A DNA stretch of 36,764 nucleotides from Candidatus Dormiibacterota bacterium (GTDB taxonomy: Bacteria > Chloroflexota > Dormibacteria > Dormibacterales > Dormibacteraceae): contig CATPBP010000014.1 of NCBI GenBank assembly GCA_955652675.1, positions 1-36,764 on the forward strand. The letters are read 5' to 3'. Numbering within the stretch: the first letter of the stretch is position 1; each line of letters begins with the position of its first letter. Under the pieces are notes generated by a model that saw only the letters and a program-made list of their open reading frames with translations, was not told the DNA's origin and did not search any database. Shown piece after piece: positions 23,541 to 31,444 of this stretch. The translations under genes were made by a program, and so were the position numbers.

Positions 23541-24746
23541 CTAAGCGACGCCTTCCCCAACTCTCGCAGCGGGGGAGCGAATGTGTTTTGCCTGGTGGTG
23601 GAGCAGCGCGTTGACCACCACCAAGAGCACGACGTCGAGGGCCAGGCTGGAGACCGCGGCGAGCTGCTCCTGGTAGAACGCGAATACGTCGGCGAGGAAG
23701 ATCGACACGATCACCGAGCGCTTGAACCAGAGGAAGGCCGCGAGCCTGGAGCGGAGCAAGGTCACCACGCCGAGCAGCCCGAGGACGTTGGCGATGAAAG
23801 CCGCCGCGAAGGCGACCAGAGCCATGGGCTGCAGTTGAATTGGCGAGCCCCCGGGGCCGGTGTGCAGCACGAGCGCCACGGCGAGGACGATCACCGTGGC
23901 GACGAAGAAAAGGGCGCGCAGGCAGAAGAGTATCGCTATGGTGCGCGCCAGCCAGGCTGAGCCGAGCGCACGGTGGCCGGCCACCCGAACTCGCCGCCAG
24001 GCCCGCCCCCAGGCGGACCTCCTGCGGTTCTGTGCCGGAGCCAATGCTTCCAGGAGCGCGCCCAGGGGCGCGGCGATGCCCTTTGGCGCGCCGCTCACGC
24101 TCCGCAGCATGGTCAGCGCGTTCCTGTGCTCGATGGTGTCCATGTCGTGCAGCACGGCTTCCTGAAGGAGGACCAGGGCGTTGATGAGATAGGTCTCGTC
24201 CGACCACTCACGCTTCCGCTCGACCGCCCGCAGCAGCAGGAACAGCGCGAGGAAGATGAGATAGATCAGCGCCATCGTGGGGCGGTAGAAGTAGTTGTTG
24301 TCGCTGGTGATGAACTTGCCCAGCTCGTCGATGAAGATGCCGAAACCCAGGCCGGCACAGACCGCCGCCAGCCGCACCACGCGCTGCCCGAGATAGACCA
24401 GCAGCAGGAACAGCGCCACCACCATCAGGAGGCCGCCCCAGAGCATGTGGGCCACGTGGAGACCGGCGCCGCCCAGCTGCGGATAGCCCGTGAGTCCGAG
24501 CCCGAACCGGATCAGGAGCACGGCGGAGACCGCCGCCACCATGAAGAGCTCGAGGAGGTCCGCCGCCGCGAAGTTTCGAATGAAGACGCGGGAGCGGGTT
24601 GCCCTCAGCAGCGCCAGGCGACCACGCTCACGCGCCTCGGCGCGAGTATCGGCCTCAGCCGCCTCCTCCCCGTGCTGCTCCGGTGTGCGATCGGCCCGGG
24701 ATTGGTGATCCGAGCGCTGGGGCCGGGAAATGTCTCGGTTGGCCAT
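23541..24746 (-). CDS. Polytopic membrane protein of unknown function
   Basis: A 401-residue integral membrane protein. A charged N-terminal tail (about 1-60, Arg/Glu-rich) precedes roughly eight hydrophobic helices: about 65-85, 98-122, 124-142, 155-175, then 265-285, 303-322, 328-345 and 355-378. A cytoplasmic helical loop (about 180-262) lies between the two halves. The segment GFGIFIDELGKFITSDNNYFYRP between helices three and four is distinctive and may hold the functional residues. No enzyme or transporter family is recognised. It lies 87 nt after msrA on the same strand but beyond a terminator, so it is probably transcribed on its own. Confidence 0.8.
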   Translation of the reverse strand: MANRDISRPQRSDHQSRADRTPEQHGEEAAEADTRAEARERGRLALLRATRSRVFIRNFAAADLLELFMVAAVSAVLLIRFGLGLTGYPQLGGAGLHVAHMLWGGLLMVVALFLLLVYLGQRVVRLAAVCAGLGFGIFIDELGKFITSDNNYFYRPTMALIYLIFLALFLLLRAVERKREWSDETYLINALVLLQEAVLHDMDTIEHRNALTMLRSVSGAPKGIAAPLGALLEALAPAQNRRRSAWGRAWRRVRVAGHRALGSAWLARTIAILFCLRALFFVATVIVLAVALVLHTGPGGSPIQLQPMALVAFAAAFIANVLGLLGVVTLLRSRLAAFLWFKRSVIVSIFLADVFAFYQEQLAAVSSLALDVVLLVVVNALLHHQAKHIRSPAARVGEGVA

Positions 24747-24790
24747 GATTCGCGAACCACACTAGTCGAGGTTGCGCGAGCGCGGAAGAA

Positions 24791-24830
24791 ACCCCTTCCC
24801 AGCCGTCCGTACAGCGGCAGGGAAAGGGGT
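24791..24830 (-). terminator. Intrinsic terminator of msrA
   Basis: Arms ACCCCTTCCCAGCCG (24791-24805) and CGGCAGGGAAAGGGGT (24815-24830) pair with one mismatch and one bulge around a short loop. On the minus strand the stem ends in TTTCTT. It starts 3 nt after the msrA stop codon, the expected place for a Rho-independent terminator. Confidence 0.75.
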
Positions 24831-24833
24831 GCC

Positions 24834-25493
24834 CTAGTTCTCCAGCTTGACGACGCCGACCGGGCAGGCCACGCCGGTCCCGCCCACGCCGCAGTACCCG
24901 TTCGGATTCTTGTCCAGGTACTGCTGGTGGTAGTCCTCGGCGAAGTAGAACTCACCTGCGTCCACGATCTCGGTAGTGATTTCGCCGTAGCCGGAGGCAC
25001 CAAGAGCACGCTGAAAGGTGTCCTTGGACTCCACGGCGGCCCGCCGCTGCTCCTCGGAGCCCGCGAAGATCACCGAGCGGTACTGCGTCCCCACGTCGTT
25101 GCCCTGGCGCATTCCCTGGGTAGGGTCGTGGTCCTCCCAGAACACTCGAAGGAGCTGCTCATAAGAGACGCGCGAGGAGTCGAAGACGACTCTCACCGCC
25201 TCGGAGTGGCCGGTCCGGCCCGAGCACACCTCCTCGTAGGTCGGGTTGGGCGTGAAGCCGCCTTCATAGCCGACCGCCGTGGTGATGACGCCGGGCGTCT
25301 GCCAGAACTTCCTCTCCGCTCCCCAGAAACAGCCGAGCGCAAAGTCGGCGACCTGACTGCCCTCCGGGTAGGGCGGCGCCAGAGGAGTGCCGAGAACCGT
25401 GTGCCGGCCGGGGCGAACGATCGGCTCGGAGCGACCCGGGAGCGCCTGCTCCGGAGTCGGCATCTCCTGCTTATGCCTCGAGAAAAGCCACAT
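24834..25493 (-). CDS. msrA: Peptide-methionine (S)-S-oxide reductase MsrA
   Basis: A 219-residue enzyme that reduces methionine-S-sulfoxide in proteins with thioredoxin as the electron donor. The catalytic motif [11 protein letters not shown] places the nucleophile at C55. Other family hallmarks are [46 protein letters not shown] and the C-terminal [14 protein letters not shown] with resolving Cys candidates C201 and C210. The N-terminus [11 protein letters not shown] from residue 11 is typical; the longer start at 25493 also matches many homologues, and neither has a strong ribosome-binding site. It is cytoplasmic and followed by its own terminator. Confidence 0.97.
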   Translation of the reverse strand: MWLFSRHKQEMPTPEQALPGRSEPIVRPGRHTVLGTPLAPPYPEGSQVADFALGCFWGAERKFWQTPGVITTAVGYEGGFTPNPTYEEVCSGRTGHSEAVRVVFDSSRVSYEQLLRVFWEDHDPTQGMRQGNDVGTQYRSVIFAGSEEQRRAAVESKDTFQRALGASGYGEITTEIVDAGEFYFAEDYHQQYLDKNPNGYCGVGGTGVACPVGVVKLEN

Positions 25494-25539
25494 GATGTTT
25501 TGTTCTACCGGGACCGGAGGACAGGCATTCCCCGCCCCC

Positions 25540-26889
25540 TCATGGCGCGTGAAGTCCGGTACCGGTCAGCAGCCTGACGCGATCGTCGTCGCGGTCGTCG
25601 ATGATCACTCCGGCCGGCACGAAGGAGCCGCTGTGAGGGCTGCTCAGGGCCGCCTCGCGGGCCGGGCCGTTGTCTCCGCAAGACCCGGTCGCCTTATCGG
25701 GCGCCTTGGAGGCGGCCTTCTCCTGGGTCGTTGGCGCTCGACCGCTCGGCTCACAGAAGGCGCCACTCCCCGCCACGGTGGAGATCACGCCGGTATCGGA
25801 GACGTAGCGAACCAGGTTGGCGCCGCCATCAAGGACCAGGTAACCGCCGCCGGAGGTGAGCGTCATGCCGATCGGCGAGTTCAGCTGGGCAGCCCGCGCC
25901 TGCCCTCCGCTGCCGCAGGTCGAGGCGGTCGCATCGCAGGCGGCGCCCGTCCCGGCCACGGTCTCGATGACGCCGGTGGTCGAGACCTTCCGGATCCGGT
26001 TGTCCAGCCGGTCGGCGACCAGAAAGCCACCATCGGGCAGCGCGACCACGCCGTGCGCGTCATTGAAGCGCCCCGCGCTGGCCTTGCCACCATCGCCGCA
26101 GGGATCGGTCGGAGCCGGGCAGGGTATCCCGGTACCCGCGACAGTGTTGATGACGCCGTCAGGTGACACCTCGCGGACCCGATTCTCCAGGCCGGCCAGC
26201 AGGACGCCGCCTCCGGGCATCAGCGAGATGACCTGCGGGTAGGAGATCCGGGCCTCGGTCGCCGTCCCGCCGTCACCGCAGGTATCCGGCTGGGGGCGGC
26301 AGGGCAGGCCGTTGCCTGCCACCGTCGTGATCACACCGTCGGCGGAAACCTTGCGAATCCTGTTGTCCAGCCTGTCCGCGATCAGGTAGCCGCCGTCCGG
26401 CGTGGCGACCACGAAATGGGGGCGATTGTTCTGCGCGCTCGTGGCCGGACCGCCGTCGCCACAGGGCGCGGTGGGCTCGGGGCAGGCCAGGCCGTTGCCG
26501 ACCACGGTGCTGATGATTCCCTGCGGTGACACCATCCTGATCTTCTGGATGTCGCGCTCCGCGATCAGGTAGCCGCCGTTGGGCAGCGCGGTGGCTGCGT
26601 CGGGCGTGCCCAGGGGAGCGTTCCTGGCGGGTCCGCCGTCCCCGCAGGGAAGCAGTGCCCGAGTGCACACGCTGCCGGTCCCCGCCACGGTGGTGATGGT
26701 GGCCGTGGCGATGTCGGGCTGGGCCGAGGGTCGGGAATTCGCGCTCGGGCTGTTGCAGCCGGCCAGGACCAGCACGATCGACACCACCAGCACCGGCAGC
26801 AACCGTAGATCGGCGATGTGGCGTCGGGCCGGGCTGAAGCTGGCCGGGGCTCGCCGTCCCGGCGTGGAAGTGCGCCTTGAATCGTTCAT
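25540..26889 (-). CDS. NHL-repeat beta-propeller lipoprotein
   Basis: A 449-residue exported lipoprotein. The N-terminus is basic and ends in a hydrophobic segment [16 protein letters not shown] with a lipobox (C45). The rest has about six NHL-type blades, each with the pattern G(V/I)I-x-TVAG-x-G, then a C-x(7-9)-CGDGG insert, then [20 protein letters not shown]. The repeated Cys pair (for example [15 protein letters not shown]) occurs in nearly every blade and may form disulfides outside the cell. NHL propellers usually bind proteins or carbohydrates; no catalytic motif is seen. It lies downstream of the universal stress gene, 108 nt away, and may be transcribed separately. Confidence 0.9.
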   Translation of the reverse strand: MNDSRRTSTPGRRAPASFSPARRHIADLRLLPVLVVSIVLVLAGCNSPSANSRPSAQPDIATATITTVAGTGSVCTRALLPCGDGGPARNAPLGTPDAATALPNGGYLIAERDIQKIRMVSPQGIISTVVGNGLACPEPTAPCGDGGPATSAQNNRPHFVVATPDGGYLIADRLDNRIRKVSADGVITTVAGNGLPCRPQPDTCGDGGTATEARISYPQVISLMPGGGVLLAGLENRVREVSPDGVINTVAGTGIPCPAPTDPCGDGGKASAGRFNDAHGVVALPDGGFLVADRLDNRIRKVSTTGVIETVAGTGAACDATASTCGSGGQARAAQLNSPIGMTLTSGGGYLVLDGGANLVRYVSDTGVISTVAGSGAFCEPSGRAPTTQEKAASKAPDKATGSCGDNGPAREAALSSPHSGSFVPAGVIIDDRDDDRVRLLTGTGLHAP

Positions 26890-26997
26890 GTCGAATTGGC
26901 CCGGCCGGAGCCGGACGTACCAGCCTCAGAAGGCCCGGCGGCAAACCGGCAACCAGCCGGTGAAGATCAAGCGCCGGCCGGCCGGCGAATCCCCTTG
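26890..26997. repeat. GC-rich spacer with a 16-bp palindrome
   Basis: The spacer between the Usp stop and the NHL lipoprotein start holds CGCCGGCCGGCCGGCG at 26972-26987, a perfect 16-bp palindrome directly after the Usp gene, plus smaller GGCCCGG/CCGGGCC complementarity. It could act as a weak terminator for the upstream operon. I looked for a riboswitch fold here and found no convincing match. Confidence 0.4.
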
Positions 26998-27651
26998 CTA
27001 GGAGTAGAGGGCAGCAGCGCTTGCAGCGGCGTGGCGCGCGCTGGGCTCTGCGCCGGGCCAGGCGGCGAGCAGTACCGGGCAGGGCGCAGAGTCGCAGACG
27101 GTCCGCAAGGTGACCGCTCGCCCCCTGTCCACCACTCCCCGCCAGCCCAGCACTATGAGGTCGGCGGGAAGGGCGCGAGCGGCGTCGAGGATCGACTCGG
27201 GTACCGCCCCGACTCTCACCTCGAGCCGGCGCAGCAGGCCGGGAGAGCGCTGAAAGAAGCGGCGGCCGAATTCCTCTCGCCAATCCGGGAGGTCGTATGC
27301 CGCGTGGTCCACCATGCGAGGCGCGGGCAGGCTTCCCGGCTCGGCCGGCATCTCCGCACCCGGGACGTGCAGCACGACCACCTCTGCCCGCCCGCCCGCC
27401 GCCAGCTGGTCAGCTGCCTCCAGGGCAAGGGCCGGGGCAGGGCTGCCGTCGTGGGGCACCAGTATGTTCGCCAGCCGGTCCGGCAGCCGAGCCTCGGAAG
27501 CCACGAAGAGCACCATGTCGCCCTGAGCGCTGGCGCAGAGGGCAGCGCTAAGGTCGCCGGCTGTAACCGGCGCCGCGGCGACTTCCCAGCCGCCCGCCAG
27601 CGACGCCACTCTCCCGGCGAGCCTGCCGGGCACCACCGTTATCCGTATCAT
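26998..27651 (-). CDS. Universal stress family protein downstream of GH65
   Basis: A 217-residue protein. After an N-terminal part (MIRITVVPGRLAGRVASLAGG) comes a Usp-like fold with LANILVPHDGSPAPALALEAADQL, AEVVVLHVPG and the C-terminal strand ILDAARALPADLIVLGWRG. The usual glycine-rich ATP-binding signature is degenerate, so nucleotide binding is doubtful. ATG 27651 is chosen because GGAGGAGG stands upstream and the ATG overlaps the GH65 stop (ATGA). The open frame continues upstream but only as a shadow of GH65. It is the third gene of the sugar operon, perhaps linking it to energy or stress status. Confidence 0.8.
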   Translation of the reverse strand: MIRITVVPGRLAGRVASLAGGWEVAAAPVTAGDLSAALCASAQGDMVLFVASEARLPDRLANILVPHDGSPAPALALEAADQLAAGGRAEVVVLHVPGAEMPAEPGSLPAPRMVDHAAYDLPDWREEFGRRFFQRSPGLLRRLEVRVGAVPESILDAARALPADLIVLGWRGVVDRGRAVTLRTVCDSAPCPVLLAAWPGAEPSARHAAASAAALYS

Positions 27652-29846
27652 CCAGTCTCCACCTCCTCCGGTTGAGACCAATTCCCGTTGCCAAATCTTG
27701 CCCGGTAGCGGCCCCGAGCCAGCCGCCTGGGACTCCCAGCGCCAAGGGCAACATCGGCCGGCGAGCGGAGCTCGATTCTCACTTCCGACCGGTCGGCGTC
27801 GATCCTTATCACATTGTCGCGCCACCAGAAGGGAAAAGCCAGACGTGTCCAGCTGGCGGGCAGCTTCGGATCGACGCGGAGGCAGTCGGCTTCCGCCGTG
27901 ACGCCTCCGAAACCCAGGACTGCCGTCTGCCAGAGGCTGGCGGCAGCCGCCATGTGGATCCCGAAGGCGGCGTTGCGCATTCGGTCGTCGAGGTCGATCG
28001 CCGCCGCCATCCGGAAGTAACCGAGCGCTTCCTCCGCCAGCCCCAACCTGGCCGCCACCACAGCATGGACGCCAGGCGAGAGCGAGCTGCCGTGGGACGT
28101 CCGCGGCTCGTAGTAGCGATAGTTGGCCGCGACGACCTCGCGCGGATAGGCGGAAGGCAGCATGTGCATGAGCATCAGGACGTCGGCCTGCTTGACCAGC
28201 TGAGTCTTTTGCAGCCGGTCCCTGCCCAGCACCAGCTCGCCGGCGAAGGGCCGGGGTGCCAGCTCGGCGGCGTTGATGTCCTCCAGCTCGAAGAAGTCCT
28301 CGAACTGCTCGTAGACCATCGTGTCCGCGTCGCAGCGCCTCATGAGCTGGTCGGCCACCAGTCGCCAGCGCGCGAGGTCGGCCTCCTCCAGCTTCAGACG
28401 CCGTGCGAGCGCCTTCCAGCCGCTCGAGTCCGCTCGGCTCAGGAGCTCGGCCGTCTCCAGACCCCTCTCCAGGTTCCAGCGGGCCAGCTCGTTGGTGTAC
28501 GCGTTGTCCCGCACGCCCTCGTGGTATTCGTCGGGACCGATCACGGGAGCGATGTGGAAGCAGCCGTCCGCGCCACGGCGCGCCCGCGAGGACCAGAAAC
28601 GGGCCGTCTCCAGGACGATCTCGGCTCCGACCCGAAGCAGGAACTCCTCGTCGCGAGTTGTTTCCCAGTAGCGCCAGGTCGCCCAGGCCACGTCCGCCGA
28701 GATGTGGTGCTCCTCGCGACCGGTCAGGACGGGAGTGACGACATGGTCCGGCGTCAGGGCGAAAGGTGGCGTGCAGTCACGGCCGTCGTCGGCTGACTCC
28801 CAGGCGAACAGGGCGCCGGTGTAGCCTAGGCTGCGCGCACGAGCCCTGGCGGCCGGAAGGGTCCGATGCCGGTATCTGATCAGCTGCCGCGCGACCTCCG
28901 GGTGGGTATGCAGGAAGAAAGGCAGCACGAAGGCCTCGGTGTCCCAGAAGACGTGGCCGTTGTAGCCAGGCCCGGTCAGGCCGCGGGCGCCGACCGAGGC
29001 GAAGTCGGTTTCGGGATCCCCGACGGAGATCAGATGGTAGAGCGCGAACCTGAGCGCCAGTTGAGCGTCCGGATCACCCTCCACCACCACGTCCGAGGCC
29101 TCCCAACGCTCCCCCCAAGCTTTTCGGTGCTGCTCTCGGGTGGCGGTGAGGCCGGCCTTCTTGGCCCGCGCCAGGGCCTCGGTTGGTGAGCCCTCCGGCT
29201 GACCACCGGGAGCGGCCCGCGCCACGGCGGCGAAACGCTCGAGGCTTCCTCTCGACTCGCTCGTGGAGATGGAGAAGAACGCCCGTCCACCCTTCCGGGC
29301 AACCAGCTCGAAGTCGACCTGGTCTCGCCCTCGTGTGAAGGCGGCATGTTCAAGGGATGGACCGGCGGGCAGCGGGATATCCGCGCCAAAAGCGAGAGGC
29401 GTGCCGTCACAGTGGCCATCCGCCTGCAGCACGAGCAGCTGCCGGTCGTGGAGCGCCGCGAAGCGGGCGGAGCGAAAGGTGATCTCCTGTCCAGAAGGCA
29501 GCCGCTGTCGCCAGAACCTGAACAGAATCCCCTGCCGGAAGTCGAGCACCCGCCGCTGCTCCAGGATCTCGCCGATCTCGAGGCGCACCTCAGTATCGGC
29601 CAGCCGGGGGTCGAGGAATGTCCACTGCGGGCCGATGAGCGGTTCGGGACCGGAGCTGTCGTCCGGCCGGCGGCCGTAGATCCCGGCCACATAGGTGGCC
29701 GGGTTGGACTCCGGGGAGCCCTCCTCCAGGGACCCACGAGTGCCGGTCCTGCCGTTGGCCACCGCAAACCACGACTCCAGGTCCCGCTCACGAAACCGGT
29801 CGAAGCCGGCAGACTCCAGCCGCCAGAGCACATCCTGGACGGGCAC
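27648..29846 (-). CDS. Glycoside hydrolase family 65 protein (disaccharide phosphorylase-like)
   Basis: A 732-residue enzyme of the trehalose/maltose/kojibiose phosphorylase family. The N-terminal beta-sandwich begins ESWFAVANGRTGTRGSLEEG. The (alpha/alpha)6 barrel holds GYNGHVFWDTEAF and the catalytic acid in VIGPDEYHEGVRDNAYTN (E440 from the chosen start). The phosphate-binding part shows KTQLVKQADVLMLM and TSHGSSLSPGVHA. Phosphorolysis of a glucosyl disaccharide to sugar phosphate plus glucose is the likely reaction; the exact disaccharide cannot be read by eye. The frame extends to a TTG at 29969, but GTG 29846 gives the usual family N-terminus and leaves the promoter-like repeats upstream. 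It follows the MFS gene in the same direction. Confidence 0.9.
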   Translation of the reverse strand: MPVQDVLWRLESAGFDRFRERDLESWFAVANGRTGTRGSLEEGSPESNPATYVAGIYGRRPDDSSGPEPLIGPQWTFLDPRLADTEVRLEIGEILEQRRVLDFRQGILFRFWRQRLPSGQEITFRSARFAALHDRQLLVLQADGHCDGTPLAFGADIPLPAGPSLEHAAFTRGRDQVDFELVARKGGRAFFSISTSESRGSLERFAAVARAAPGGQPEGSPTEALARAKKAGLTATREQHRKAWGERWEASDVVVEGDPDAQLALRFALYHLISVGDPETDFASVGARGLTGPGYNGHVFWDTEAFVLPFFLHTHPEVARQLIRYRHRTLPAARARARSLGYTGALFAWESADDGRDCTPPFALTPDHVVTPVLTGREEHHISADVAWATWRYWETTRDEEFLLRVGAEIVLETARFWSSRARRGADGCFHIAPVIGPDEYHEGVRDNAYTNELARWNLERGLETAELLSRADSSGWKALARRLKLEEADLARWRLVADQLMRRCDADTMVYEQFEDFFELEDINAAELAPRPFAGELVLGRDRLQKTQLVKQADVLMLMHMLPSAYPREVVAANYRYYEPRTSHGSSLSPGVHAVVAARLGLAEEALGYFRMAAAIDLDDRMRNAAFGIHMAAAASLWQTAVLGFGGVTAEADCLRVDPKLPASWTRLAFPFWWRDNVIRIDADRSEVRIELRSPADVALGAGSPRRLARGRYRARFGNGNWSQPEEVETG

Positions 29847-29857
29847 CGGAAAAGCGT

Positions 29858-29892
29858 CCGTTGACTCAGCTTCTCGAGCCGTTGACTCAGCT
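29858..29892. promoter_or_regulatory. 21-bp-spaced direct repeats near the GH65 start
   Basis: CCGTTGACTCAGCT occurs at 29858-29871 and again at 29879-29892, exactly 21 bp (two helical turns) apart. Each holds a near-palindromic TGACTCA core. They lie just upstream of the chosen GTG start and just downstream of an AT-rich segment (29905-29935) that could hold a promoter. Helically phased repeats suggest a transcription factor site. If the longer TTG start is real, they would instead encode a repeated AEST peptide. Confidence 0.45.
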
Positions 29893-29984
29893 CCTTGAGT
29901 GGGAAAGCGGATATTCTCGTTTATCGGTTTAGAAGGCGTCGACGACCGGCGCTGGCGCCCTTGCTGCAAACGATGGCACGAAAC

Positions 29985-30004
29985 GCGGTTCCGAAAGCGG
30001 TTCC
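29985..30004. repeat. Tandem 12-bp repeat upstream of GH65
   Basis: GCGGTTCC at 29985-29992 and 29997-30004 with GAAA between gives a 12-bp period. It lies in the gap between the MFS and GH65 genes and could be part of an operator. Nothing else is recognised in this gap apart from the 21-bp repeats further downstream. Confidence 0.35.
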
Positions 30005-30060
30005 ATAAGTTGTACCTGACCCGTGACGGAGCCGTGTAAAGAGATGTTGGGAAAGCAGGC

Positions 30061-31329
30061 TCAGCGGATGGAGCGAATCCTGCTCACGAACAAGGTTCCC
30101 AGGGCGAAGAAGAGGATCGAGAAGCCGAACACGACCCGATAGCCCTGATCCCCGCCGGTCCGGTTGACGAAGTCCAGGATGAAGCCCGCCACCAGAGGGA
30201 AGAACGTCTGAGGCAGGGTGTAGGCGACGTGGAACAGGCCCATGTCCTTGGCCGATGCGCGGCGGTCGGGCAGGGTATCGCAGGCCAGCGCCCAATCGAC
30301 AGCGTAGTAGAGACCGTAGCCGAGCCCGAAGAGCACCCCCAGCAGGATCACCAGCGGCACGCTGGTCGGGTAGAGGACGATGAAGAGCAGAGCCACCCCA
30401 CCCTGGAAGGCGCTGCTCGCGTAGACGAACGGCTTACGCCCCGCGCGGTCGGAGAGGCGGCCGCCGAGGAAGCCAAGGGGGATGCCCGCGATGAACACCA
30501 CCAGCAGCCACTCGGCCGTGAACTGGTCGGGGTTGGGCACGTGCACGACGTCGCGAAAGAACGGCGACAGGAAGTAATAGACCACGCTGACCGCCGCGGT
30601 CATCATCAGCCGGGTGAAGCAGACCCAGGCAAAGTCGCCCCGCGTCAGAGGCCGGATGAACTGCTTCAACTCCTCGGCCAGCGACGCGGACTCCCGAGCG
30701 GGCGCGGGAAGCCGGCCCTCGGCGCGCGCGATCCAGAGGACGGGCAGCAGTGTGAGCACGACCACCGCGGCGATCACCAGGTAGGTCAGGGTGACCTGGT
30801 GCACGGAGGCCAGCGCGAGGCTGACCGCGACCCCGGCGAGCCCGCCCAGCGTGAACATGGCTGAGAGGTAGCCGCTGGCCCGGCCGAACTCCTGGTCGGG
30901 CACGATATCCGGGATCATCCCGGCGTAGGCAGCCCCCGCCCCGTTGGCGAAGAGCTGGATGATCATGTAGCCCGCCGCCATCTGGAGCAGGCTGTGGGCG
31001 GTCATCATCACGACCAGGCCGACCACGTCCCCGGCGACCCCCACGACCATGATCGGCCGGCGGCGCCCCCAGGGTGTCACCAGGCGGTCTGAGTAGTAGC
31101 CCACCAGGGGCGGAATGAGGACGGCGAAGATGCCGCCCGCGCCGACCACGGCACCGATCGCCGTGCCTTGGCTTCCCTGCGGCACCAGCCCGCGCACCTG
31201 AGCCTGGATGAGGATGCCGCCGATCGGCAGCCAGTGAAAGTTCGAGCCAAACCACCACGAGGCGAGGGCCAGATGGCGGAGCGCGCCGAAGCGGGGCTGA
31301 ACGACCGGGGCGGCCGCCGCCGTTGTCAT
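30061..31329 (-). CDS. MFS sugar transporter (GPH/SLC45-like)
   Basis: A 422-residue inner-membrane transporter with twelve hydrophobic segments. Between helices two and three is the MFS signature variant YYSDRLVTPWGRRRPIMVVG; the equivalent in the second half is GGRLSDRAGRKPFVYASS. The N-terminal stretch FWLPIGG-like (NFHWLPIGGILIQAQV) and the loop DIVPDQEFGRASGYLSAMFTLGG resemble glycoside:cation symporters. It is upstream of GH65 on the same strand, so it most likely imports the disaccharide that GH65 splits. The substrate is inferred from context. The ATG at 31329 has only a weak ribosome-binding site. Confidence 0.9.
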   Translation of the reverse strand: MTTAAAAPVVQPRFGALRHLALASWWFGSNFHWLPIGGILIQAQVRGLVPQGSQGTAIGAVVGAGGIFAVLIPPLVGYYSDRLVTPWGRRRPIMVVGVAGDVVGLVVMMTAHSLLQMAAGYMIIQLFANGAGAAYAGMIPDIVPDQEFGRASGYLSAMFTLGGLAGVAVSLALASVHQVTLTYLVIAAVVVLTLLPVLWIARAEGRLPAPARESASLAEELKQFIRPLTRGDFAWVCFTRLMMTAAVSVVYYFLSPFFRDVVHVPNPDQFTAEWLLVVFIAGIPLGFLGGRLSDRAGRKPFVYASSAFQGGVALLFIVLYPTSVPLVILLGVLFGLGYGLYYAVDWALACDTLPDRRASAKDMGLFHVAYTLPQTFFPLVAGFILDFVNRTGGDQGYRVVFGFSILFFALGTLFVSRIRSIR

Positions 31330-31383
31330 TTCGGGCGATCATGAATGCTGGCGCCGCCGTAGTCAAAGGGCAACGGGATCGTG

Positions 31384-31439
31384 TCCCTCCCCTTGCGGGG
31401 GAGGGATTAAATCAACGGCATTGCCGCAAGGGGGAGGGA
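31384..31439. repeat. Long imperfect inverted repeat after the DHA2 pump gene
   Basis: TCCCTCCCCTTGCGG (31384-31398) and CCGCAAGGGGGAGGGA (31424-31439) are complementary except for one extra base. The left arm is also part of a small palindrome of the same family as at 23482-23502. The element starts 5 nt after the stop of the DHA2 pump on the minus strand and ends before the MFS sugar gene, so it likely separates the two transcripts. Confidence 0.6.
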
Positions 31440-31444
31440 GATCA

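Noticed and set aside
23973-25577. 534-codon open frame on the plus strand across the membrane protein and msrA
   Set aside because: It is antisense to MsrA, which has all its catalytic motifs; the plus-strand product is His/Gln/Arg-rich and unlike any protein family.
26890-26997. Cyclic-di-GMP riboswitch, suggested by GGCAAACC and GCCGG pairs in the spacer
   Set aside because: The match lies on the plus strand, which has no gene downstream, and the conserved GCAAAGCC part and tetraloop receptor are missing.
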